DNA of 6,618 nt. It comes from Acidobacteriaceae bacterium (GTDB lineage Bacteria > Acidobacteriota > Terriglobia > Terriglobales > Acidobacteriaceae). A model generated the notes under the pieces. The model was not told the origin of the DNA. It was given only the letters and a program-made list of their open reading frames with translations, and searched no databases. The translations under genes were made by a program, and so were the position numbers. Positions 1-4,953 of this stretch are shown in pieces; positions within the stretch are counted from its first letter, which is position 1; each line of letters starts with the position of its first letter. The stretch is from positions 1 to 6,618 of the forward strand of contig JAOAPJ010000251.1 of assembly GCA_025462805.1 (NCBI GenBank). Reading direction: 5' to 3'.

Positions 1-44
1 CATTAGAATTTTGAGCACGGCGACCTTGCGCCTTCCTAACGACA

Positions 45-72
45 GCGGCCCCGACCTTTGGATCGGGGCCGC
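45..72 (-). terminator. Strong GC hairpin downstream of the Ig/jelly-roll gene
   Basis: A perfect 10-bp inverted repeat, GCGGCCCCGA (45-54) and TCGGGGCCGC (63-72), is separated by an 8-nt loop. It lies about 30 bp after the TAG stop of the leftward gene at 102-1145. Read on the minus strand, the hairpin is followed by TGTCGTTAGG, which has only a weak T content and no clean T-run. Position and stem strength make it the likely transcript end of that gene; without the T-run it could instead be an mRNA 3'-stabilising structure. Confidence 0.65.
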
Positions 73-101
73 CACATTCGTGCGGTTTGGACCGAGCGGA
101 A

Positions 102-1145
102 CTACCAGGCGTAGAGCGTGGTGTTCGACATCGCTACGGTCTGGGTGCCGCTCGACCCTTCGCCGTCCAGTTGCAGGTTGGTGAGCAGGACCGGTCCCCA
201 GTTCAGACCGAAGAGCGATGGTCCAGTAGCGGAGTTGAAGGTCTGCTCAACACCATCGAAGGAGACCGAGTCGTAGGTGACGTTGCCATTGTCATCGCGC
301 TCGTAGGTGATCTGAACGTGATGCCAGGTGTCCTTCGTCCATCTTTTCGGATCGCACGCCAGTTCGGAATGCCGCCAGGCATCGCGGGGATGCGCCACGG
401 TGCCTTCGTTGACGGTGTAGTCCCAGGTGCCTGTCCAGCCATCGCATTGCACGCCATAAATCACAACGTCACGATTGGCCAGCACCTGATTCATGTCCAT
501 CTCGACATTTGCGACGCGGCCGTTTCCACCACTGCTGGGGATCATCAGGTAGGTCTCATAGACGAAGTGCGTGGCGGATGGGTTGGCCGGGAACGAGACG
601 TGGAAGCGGTGCCCTCCATCGTTCTGGTAGCTGAAGGTGAACTGCCGCGTCTGGCCGCTCAGTGCCGGCGAGGCCACGATGGCCGTCGAACCGGTCGAGG
701 ACCCGCTGGTGGCCAAGTCATGCTCACCCACCCAGTTCTTCATTGCCTGAATGCCGCCGATGGCAGAGACGTTCGCCGGGATGGTCGGGAGCTTGGCAAG
801 GACTTCGATGGTGAGGTCCTGCTGGCAGAGGGCGCCCCTATTTCCCCAGGACTTCACACGGACGGTGTGCTGACCGACGGAGGCGGTGAGCTGTGCCTGA
901 AGTGCGGACGCCTTGACGATGGTGTCGCGACCACTGTCGAGCGAATAGGCCATTGCGGCGAGTGACTGCGATTTGCAAGTGCCGGCCGAGGCCTGCACGG
1001 TTATCGGGGACATGACCTGAGCGCCAGGATGTGGACTCGCCACAGTTACGTCTGCGAAAGCAGGCGCGGCAAGAAAGGAAGATACAAGGACGGCATGAAC
1101 AAGCTTCAAAAGGACACCTCGGGGGATGAGGGTTCGTAGACCCAT
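102..1145 (-). CDS. Secreted Ig-like plus concanavalin-like (jelly-roll) domain protein
   Basis: This is a 347-aa exported protein of unknown exact role. The N-terminus is a signal peptide with a hydrophobic stretch at about residues 17-30 and a probable cleavage after AFA (31), before DVTVASP. Residues about 32-116 form a bacterial Ig-like sandwich (SPHPGAQVMSPITVQASA, GQHTVRVKSWGNRGA) with C57 and C107 likely paired. After a linker, residues about 150-347 look like a LamG/concanavalin-type jelly-roll. Markers are NVEMDMNQV, YGVQCDGW, DTWHHVQITYER, SFDGVEQ and the closing LQLDGEG...LYAW. From memory, this architecture recurs in many acidobacterial exported proteins, where it is annotated only as hypothetical or Ig-like; carbohydrate or surface binding is an inference. 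The ATG at 1145 has a poor Shine-Dalgarno sequence. An in-frame TTG at 1109 (L13) is preceded by GAGG with 7-nt spacing and would give a compact 19-aa signal peptide, so it may be the real start. The gene is monocistronic in this window. Confidence 0.9.
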   Translation of the reverse strand: MGLRTLIPRGVLLKLVHAVLVSSFLAAPAFADVTVASPHPGAQVMSPITVQASAGTCKSQSLAAMAYSLDSGRDTIVKASALQAQLTASVGQHTVRVKSWGNRGALCQQDLTIEVLAKLPTIPANVSAIGGIQAMKNWVGEHDLATSGSSTGSTAIVASPALSGQTRQFTFSYQNDGGHRFHVSFPANPSATHFVYETYLMIPSSGGNGRVANVEMDMNQVLANRDVVIYGVQCDGWTGTWDYTVNEGTVAHPRDAWRHSELACDPKRWTKDTWHHVQITYERDDNGNVTYDSVSFDGVEQTFNSATGPSLFGLNWGPVLLTNLQLDGEGSSGTQTVAMSNTTLYAW

Positions 1146-1258
1146 GGCTTCAATTGCTTGCAGAGGAGAAGGCCCGACTCATGGCCCTGGACTCACGCTG
1201 CAAACGTGTGAAGTGTTGAAAGAAGAATGACAGGTAGGCGCGACACGACCAATCACCC

Positions 1259-1286
1259 AAAAAGGGCACGTGTCGGCAAGACACGT
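1259..1286 (-). terminator. Possible leader attenuator or terminator upstream of the Ig/jelly-roll gene
   Basis: ACGTGTC (1268-1274) and GACACGT (1280-1286) form a perfect 7-bp stem with a 5-nt loop. Read on the minus strand, the stem is followed by GCCC and then five T's (A's at 1259-1263 on the plus strand). That resembles an intrinsic terminator, but the 4-nt gap before the T-run weakens it. It sits about 114 nt upstream of the start at 1145, on the same strand, so it could end an upstream transcript or attenuate the gene's leader. No gene on the minus strand ends just before it, which slightly favours a leader role. Confidence 0.3.
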
Positions 1287-1372
1287 AGCTGTTATTGCTA
1301 CTTATCTACCGGTCTTTTGTTGCCACGCTGGCAAGCGAACATAATAATAGTAGCCATGATGGCTACCATTAT
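1285..1372. other. Cluster of three further short stem-loops
   Basis: Three more inverted repeats follow the hairpin at 1268-1286. The first is GTAGC / GCTAC (1285-1289, 1297-1301; 7-nt loop). The second is TTGCCA / TGGCAA (1320-1325, 1329-1334; 3-nt loop). The third is a longer imperfect palindrome with arms ATAAT-A-GTAGCC (1344-1355) and GGCTAC-C-ATTAT (1361-1372), with one mismatch and a 5-nt centre. The GTAGC core recurs in two of them. They could be operators, or a structured leader or small RNA; the sequence does not decide. No convincing ORF covers the stretch. Confidence 0.35.
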
Positions 1373-1833
1373 CACCATCGCCTCTCGGTGCGCGAGGACC
1401 GGCCAGGCTCCCTGTTGCGCCACTTTGCCACGGACGCCGCGCACAGCCTTGAATGGATCGCCTGACTAGCGATACAGCAAAACACCACCAGGACTTGCGG
1501 AGACTCTAAAGGGGCGACACGCCAGACGCATCTTGGCGAAGTGTACGAGACGCGCTATGGCACTGCACAAGGCAACGGGCTCACCAGCGAGTTGGAGCCC
1601 ATGGCGAGCCGGAGAGCATGTCGTTGCAAGCAGACGCACGACCTTAAATCACGACAAAGTCATGTCGTCATTTCTCGGTCGGCCTGATCACCCTAAGTGT
1701 TAATGCCGTTAATGGTTACCAACTCAGAGTTCACATCGCTGGCAGCCTAAAATCCGTCCAGCACCAAATGTGTAGGCGCGAAGAGCTGCCGTGTAGCCTG
1801 AGGCCGCTCTCGAAATTCCGCATTTAGCTTGCG
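1373..1833. other. Intergenic stretch without a recognisable gene
   Basis: No frame on either strand gives a convincing protein here. Visible details are a 6-bp inverted repeat ACGACA / TGTCGT (1651-1656, 1663-1668; 6-nt spacer), which could be an operator half-site pair, and a short direct repeat GTTAATG near 1700-1715. TAAAAT at 1748-1753 is a possible -10 box for the rightward small gene at 1891, but there is no good -35 box at 16-18 nt, so it is not called as a promoter. Confidence 0.4.
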
Positions 1834-1872
1834 AAGGCAAAACAAGGCAAAACAAGGCAAAACAAGGCAAAA
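1834..1872. repeat. 10-bp tandem repeat, unit AAGGCAAAAC, about 3.9 copies
   Basis: Three perfect copies of AAGGCAAAAC (1834-1863) are followed by a fourth whose last base is G instead of C. The array ends about 9 nt before the Shine-Dalgarno sequence (GAGGG, 1881-1885) of the frameshifted small gene at 1891-2090. The 10-bp period is close to one DNA helical turn. Such an array can change copy number by strand slippage and would then alter promoter or leader spacing; that effect is an inference. Confidence 0.9.
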
Positions 1873-1890
1873 GAGGCCAAGAGGGAAGTC

Positions 1891-2090
1891 ATGCAGAAAA
1901 CGAAAATCTACCACGTCTATAGACCCGGGCAAACGCACATTACATCGAAGCGGACAAGATCAAGGTCGCTGACGATGACATTTTGTTTACAGATGCATCG
2001 GAAGGAGTCTTGGCCGTTATGGCTACTTTGCCGGGCTTAATCGTGATTGCTCAAGAGAGTGAGCGCGGCATAGCTGGTTTCCCGCGGTAA
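1891..2090 (+). pseudogene. Small beta-rich orphan gene interrupted by a one-base frameshift
   Basis: ATG at 1891 is preceded by GAGGG with 5-nt spacing. In the starting frame it reads MQKTKIYHVYRPG, then drifts into unlikely sequence and stops at 2038. Another frame, open from 1923 to the TAA at 2088-2090, reads HYIEADKIKVADDDILF, TDASEGVLAVMATL and PGLIVIAQES. This looks like a real alternating beta-strand protein but has no start codon of its own. Adding one G at the GGG run (1927-1929) joins both parts into a 66-aa protein. I do not recognise the family firmly; it resembles short acidobacterial orphan proteins. The hairpin with a T-rich tail at 2111-2147 supports a true rightward transcription unit. 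The break may be a real mutation, a homopolymer sequencing error or, less likely, a -1 recoding event; no classical slippery heptamer is in frame. Confidence 0.6.
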
Positions 2091-2110
2091 GCGCGAATGG
2101 TGGGCTACTC

Positions 2111-2147
2111 GGCGCGGATGCACCTCGTCCGCGCCCTTCCTTTATTT
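2111..2147 (+). terminator. Rho-independent terminator of the small rightward gene
   Basis: A perfect 8-bp stem GGCGCGGA (2111-2118) / TCCGCGCC (2128-2135) with a 9-nt loop is followed by CTTCCTTTATTT. It begins 20 bp after the TAA at 2088-2090, so it fits as the end of the frameshifted small gene on the plus strand. The opposite direction lacks a T-run. Confidence 0.7.
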
Positions 2148-2320
2148 GGACTGAATTGAGGCGTTTGGATTGGAGGATCACGCTGGGCAGGATGTCTGAA
2201 CGTCCCCGGGGCCACGCGAAATCAGTTCCGGGATCTGCCCTTGTGCTGATAAGGCGGGCAAGCCTTTGTGATTGAATCTGCGCCGAAATCATTCGCCTTT
2301 ATACGCGCTATCGCCACGTA

Positions 2321-2743
2321 TCATTTGCTTGGCTTGTATTCATTCCATATTCCCTTATGTTCATGATGCGTACTTGGCCAGAATGCATACACGCAACGCG
2401 ACAATAATCTGCTAATCCGCTCCCGCAGTGTTGGGGCAAGTGGACACTCAAAGTAAACGCTTCGGTTCGCGGCCATCAGAATCTGAATAGCACGGACCTG
2501 CGGATCGTCCACGTGCAGCGACGGTAGACTCCCAGAATGCAGCACGAATTCGTCCGCGAGATACTCGATGGCATGACCTAGCACTTCCAAGGCCCTCCCA
2601 CTTAAAGGAGGAATCTGTCGACGGCGGCCGGAAAGCAGTTGGGATTGAGTAGCGGTGTCGCATAGCGCGGGGAAAGGTGTGACTTGTCCCGTCGAGACAG
2701 CGACATTGGGGGAGGTTTCCAAAAAAATAGGGGCCCGGATCAT
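2321..2743 (-). CDS. Orphan 140-aa protein with a LSGRALEVLGHAIEYL / AIQILMAANR block
   Basis: This is a hypothetical protein that looks cytoplasmic: it has no signal peptide and no membrane span. Residues 1-46 look disordered. A helix-forming block follows at 47-66 (SGRALEVLGHAIEYLADEF). After a short variable loop comes a second block at 81-116 (PQVRAIQILMAANR, VYFECP, LRERISRLLSR). A 24-residue tail rich in aromatic and basic residues ends the protein. I associate these blocks with short acidobacterial hypothetical proteins of no known function. ATG at 2743 has AAGGA (2753-2757) at 9-nt spacing and an extended -10 promoter just upstream, so this start is well supported. The second block is shared with the broken gene at 3580-3834: 17 of 28 residues are identical by hand count. 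No operon partner is evident; the reading frame downstream (2023-2292) is not convincing. Confidence 0.7.
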   Translation of the reverse strand: MIRAPIFLETSPNVAVSTGQVTPFPALCDTATQSQLLSGRRRQIPPLSGRALEVLGHAIEYLADEFVLHSGSLPSLHVDDPQVRAIQILMAANRSVYFECPLAPTLRERISRLLSRCVYAFWPSTHHEHKGIWNEYKPSK

Positions 2744-2752
2744 ACAAATGAT

Positions 2753-2775
2753 TCCTTACGCGCAGGAGTATAGCA
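2753..2775 (-). promoter_or_regulatory. Extended -10 promoter and ribosome binding site for the 140-aa orphan
   Basis: On the minus strand, TGCTATACT (2775-2767) matches an extended -10 element: TGn followed by TATACT, five of six to consensus. No good -35 box lies 16-18 nt upstream, as is usual for extended -10 promoters. Transcription would start near 2760, giving a leader of about 17 nt containing AAGGA (2757-2753), 9 nt before ATG. The compact fit of box, leader and binding site supports both the promoter and the start codon. Confidence 0.5.
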
Positions 2776-2952
2776 ACCCTTTCAGCCAAGTTGATAGACG
2801 CTCTGGTGTTTGATGCATTTCGCTCAGCACTACTTATCCTGAAAGGACGACGGCCTTGCTAATCCAGCAGGCAGGGACGTTTCGTCAACCAGGCTAAGAG
2901 GTTGATATCCCAAGTAAAAAGATGCTAGACCGGATGGCTCAGGAGTCACAGG

Positions 2953-3399
2953 ATGTTTGTTACTTCTGAGTCCCTAGTCTCACATGTCACGGTGCTTGTG
3001 TCGAGTGCCCTCTGTTACATCTTCCGTGGCACGCATCTCATGCTGACCGGCACGCTATTTCGGACCGGGGCCCATGTGCGCAGGTTGGACGCCTTGTACT
3101 TCCAATTGAAGCGGCGAAGGCGAAGTCTTTACCCTAGCAACCGCAGAAGCGCCGTGGCAGACCGGCCGACTCCAGGAACGGTAAGAGACCCCGTTCAAGT
3201 GAAGAAGAGGAAGAATCAGCGGAACCATTTCACCACGAACACGGGCGAGGATGGCTGCAGCACAGAGGAGGGTTGGGCGAAACCAAGAATGGTAAACGGT
3301 GCCGACTCAGCGGCCCCCGATCGCTGCGGGCTCAAGAATTTAGACCAGCGACCCACCCTGCCGATTGCGTGCTCAAGGGCCGAAGCGCAAAGCAGTTGA
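2953..3399 (+). CDS. Doubtful hypothetical protein with an ideal ribosome binding site
   Basis: This 148-codon frame starts at an ATG preceded by AGGAG at 7-nt spacing, the best Shine-Dalgarno match in the window. The first 35 residues are fairly hydrophobic (SLVSHVTVLVSSALCYIF), followed by a very basic stretch (QLKRRRRS, KKRKNQRN) and then a low-information tail. The first 60 or so codons have moderately high third-position GC, but the later part reads like untranslated sequence. I recognise no domain. It may be a small membrane or secreted peptide that has lost its natural stop, or a chance ORF; the chance reading is somewhat more likely. Confidence 0.25.
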   Translation: MFVTSESLVSHVTVLVSSALCYIFRGTHLMLTGTLFRTGAHVRRLDALYFQLKRRRRSLYPSNRRSAVADRPTPGTVRDPVQVKKRKNQRNHFTTNTGEDGCSTEEGWAKPRMVNGADSAAPDRCGLKNLDQRPTLPIACSRAEAQSS

Positions 3400-3579
3400 A
3401 TTGAATTCGGGTCCCTGCCGAGTCACACACAGCCCCGCTTCCATGACTGCGAAATGGGCAATCTTAATCGATACTTAAGGTGCCAGCTTTATCGTTGATG
3501 CTTTAGAAGCTTCTCGGGCCAAGGTGAATGCACTTCTCTGCCGGGATATTGTCGCTAGAAGCATTCGCGGAAGGGCCCG

Positions 3580-3834
3580 ATGTCCACCTCACCTAGATTT
3601 CCCAACCTACCTGATACCGTACCCCGGAGAGCACCCAGACCGCGCAGCCGAATCCCGCTTGGGCGGCGGCGCGCGACGCGCAGGAGACCCTGCCTCACTC
3701 CGTGATCCGGACGCCGTTTCACGCCGCCGCAGGCGATTCAGATGCTGATGGCCGCCAACCGCGAGGTCTACTACAGCTGCCCGGTGCTGCCATCATTGTG
3801 GCAGCGGCTGAGGAGGCGGTTCTTCGGAGGCTAG
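3580..3834 (+). pseudogene. Decayed relative of the 140-aa orphan, broken by two indels
   Basis: ATG at 3580 follows GGAAG at 6-nt spacing and reads MSTSPRFPNLPDTVP. A second frame continues with ESTQTAQPNPAWAAARDAQE and TLPHSVIRTP. A third frame (3730 to the TAG at 3832-3834) reads QAIQMLMAANREVYYSCP and LPSLWQRLRRRFFGG. Adding one base near the CCCC run at 3622-3625 joins the first two. Deleting 10 bp between the two ACGCCG copies (3711-3716 and 3721-3726) joins the last two. The repaired product would be about 81 aa. Its last third matches residues 85-112 of the product of 2321-2743; the upstream half has no SGRALEVLGHAIEYL block, so the two are relatives rather than copies. Function is unknown. 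The third segment is well supported by that match; the N-terminal reconstruction is inference. Confidence 0.55.
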
Positions 3835-3841
3835 CCTCCGA
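3824..3841. repeat. 18-bp perfect palindrome spanning a stop codon
   Basis: TCGGAGGCTAGCCTCCGA is a perfect palindrome. It contains the TAG stop (3832-3834) of the decayed gene at its centre and can fold as a 7-bp stem with a CTAG loop. It is followed by TTACCTGG, so there is no T-run and terminator function is uncertain. Confidence 0.6.
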
Positions 3842-4229
3842 TTACCTGGCCTGAGAATCGGCCCGCCAGTAATTCATTCTGAAGCGTTGCCGCTCTCCGG
3901 TGAGAAGAACGTCCTCTCTCCGCAACAGCACGGGCATTTGAGTTTGCTCCCTTCCGTGCCAAGGAAGTGGGTGCCCACGGTAGATGCTCCGTGGACCTCT
4001 CGAAACATTGACGGTGGGCCTGTGTGCTTCTGGTCCCGAGGCTCGGTTCCGGAACCTGAAATAGCTACGAGCACGAACTCGTGACTTCGTAATAGAACAA
4101 GGCTTCCTGCATCGGCGATCCGAGTAGCAGTTCGGTAATGCGAACTCCTCGAGGTCCGAGTCTGCCGATTGCAGGGCTATATGGTTGGAGTGTCGCATCC
4201 GAAGAACTCGTCGTTCCAAGAGTTCATCC
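3842..4229. other. Intergenic stretch, no convincing gene; one hairpin near its end
   Basis: Several frames are open here on both strands, but none has a good ribosome binding site or protein-like composition. The only clear structure is a hairpin with AGTTCG (4129-4134) pairing to CGAACT (4141-4146) over a 6-nt loop. It is extended by CGAG (4121-4124) and CTCG (4148-4151) across an unequal internal loop. It ends about 78 nt before the ATG at 4230 and may lie in the leader or promoter of that gene. Confidence 0.4.
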
Positions 4230-4757
4230 ATGCTCACTTCCAACCAGCGGGAGACGCTGATATCGTGGGTGGAACCGCTGACGAAGATCCGTCGTCAGCG
4301 TCCCTCCCCGGAGCAGACGACAATGGGCCCTGAAGAATGGAAACGAGATGCGGATTCCGTGCTGGCGAGCGCTGACGCAGAAGATGTCCGCAATGCGTTG
4401 CTGGGGCGTCTTGCGGAGCGCTACGCGGCGCCGGATGGCATACTCCGTATTGAAGCTGGTAGCGACGTCAACTACGGAACTCAGGGTTTGGCTAGTCTGG
4501 GCGTGAGCATTGAAGACGCTCAAATCCTGGCTGCGTTCGAATACCTGAAGCAACTGAAACAGCGAGCATCCAAAGAACAGTTTTCGTGGACGCGGCGTTA
4601 CTTGCAGGAACGCCTCAAGGTCTGGTATCGAGGTTCCCGATCACGGGTGAGCCATCTCGATAGCCTGATCCGACGCAAGGCCGTGCGTCATCACCTTGCG
4701 AGACAGGCGGTGGCTCGCGGAAGTTACCTCTCTACATTCGGCCCACGGGAAGTGTAG
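4230..4757 (+). CDS. Unrecognised 175-aa, cysteine-free, probably helical protein
   Basis: I recognise no family. The translation nevertheless looks like a real soluble protein: alternating charged and aliphatic residues typical of helices (WKRDADSVLASADAEDV, NALLGRLAERY, AQILAAFEYLKQLKQ), no cysteine, no signal peptide, and a strongly basic C-terminal third (residues about 119-167, including WTRRYLQERLKVWYRGSR). Such a tail may bind nucleic acid, which is inference only. The start is uncertain. ATG at 4230 has only AAGAG at 7-nt spacing, but the 30 codons after it already have high third-position GC. ATG at 4323 (residue 32) has GGAG at 9-nt spacing and would give 144 aa. The frame also runs upstream to a TTG at 4185, where codon bias drops, so that start is unlikely. 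It is convergent with the glycosidase gene, and no terminator of its own is visible. Confidence 0.55.
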   Translation: MLTSNQRETLISWVEPLTKIRRQRPSPEQTTMGPEEWKRDADSVLASADAEDVRNALLGRLAERYAAPDGILRIEAGSDVNYGTQGLASLGVSIEDAQILAAFEYLKQLKQRASKEQFSWTRRYLQERLKVWYRGSRSRVSHLDSLIRRKAVRHHLARQAVARGSYLSTFGPREV

Positions 4758-4856
4758 GTCCCGACCGGAAGATGAACCTCAGCGTGTTCGGCATGGACGA
4801 TGAGTGGGTTCGACATTCTCCCAGCTAAGCACCGATACGACGGTGATTGCAACGGC

Positions 4857-4896
4857 AAAACAGGGCCGCCTGAGGCGGTTCAGCCGCCAGGCCCTG
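4857..4896 (-). terminator. Rho-independent terminator of the glycosidase gene
   Basis: CAGGGCC (4861-4867) and GGCCCTG (4890-4896) form a perfect outer stem. GGCGG (4874-4878) and CCGCC (4884-4888) form an inner stem across a 6/1 internal loop. On the minus strand the structure is followed by TTTTG (A's at 4857-4860). It begins about 58 bp after the TAA at 4954-4956. CCGCC at 4866-4870 could compete for GGCGG at 4874-4878, giving an alternative fold. The plus-strand direction has no T-run, so it should not stop the converging gene at 4230-4757. Confidence 0.75.
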
Positions 4897-4917
4897 CCCG
4901 AGAGGTGGAGCCTCCGA

Positions 4918-4935
4918 GCGGCGCGGGTGCGCCGC
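4918..4935. repeat. Tight GC stem-loop between the glycosidase stop and its terminator
   Basis: GCGGCGC (4918-4924) and GCGCCGC (4929-4935) form a perfect 7-bp stem with a GGGT loop. It lies 18 bp after the glycosidase stop and before the T-run terminator. No T-run follows it on either strand, so it is probably a 3'-end stabilising element or an accessory part of the termination region. Confidence 0.5.
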
Positions 4936-4953
4936 CCCGAGAAGGGTTGCGGG

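Noticed and set aside
87..965. Rightward 292-codon frame opposite the Ig/jelly-roll gene
   Set aside because: It is an antisense shadow. The minus-strand product has a signal peptide, matching domains and a terminator, while this frame has no ribosome binding site or recognisable domain.
1227..1469. Rightward 80-codon frame starting at ATG 1227
   Set aside because: It has a poor ribosome binding site and cysteine- and arginine-rich unlikely composition, and it runs straight through the stem-loop cluster.
1747..1938. Leftward 63-codon frame with a hydrophobic LFCLVLPCFALFCL stretch
   Set aside because: The hydrophobic stretch is simply the antisense translation of the 10-bp tandem repeat, and the frame overlaps the small gene at 1891 on the other strand.
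2023..2292. Leftward 89-codon frame 28 bp after the 140-aa orphan, a possible operon partner
   Set aside because: The ribosome binding site spacing is too short and the composition is not protein-like. It also runs antisense through the 2111-2147 terminator and the end of the small gene.
3225..3275. Resemblance of the CACCACGAACACGGGCGAGG stretch and nearby CACAGAGGAGG to dispersed intergenic repeats
   Set aside because: The match is from memory and loose, with no second copy in the window and no flanking repeats.
3874..4074. Leftward 66-codon frame containing KLKCPCCCGERTF, recalling cysteine-rich CPCC zinc-binding proteins
   Set aside because: Only one cysteine cluster is present, no second CPxC motif follows, the GTG start has no ribosome binding site, and the frame ends soon after. 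It is too weak to call a remnant.
4806..4830. GGGTTCGACATTC followed by TCCCA, resembling a tRNA T-arm
   Set aside because: The loop spacing is wrong, and no acceptor, D-arm or anticodon arm can be found upstream.
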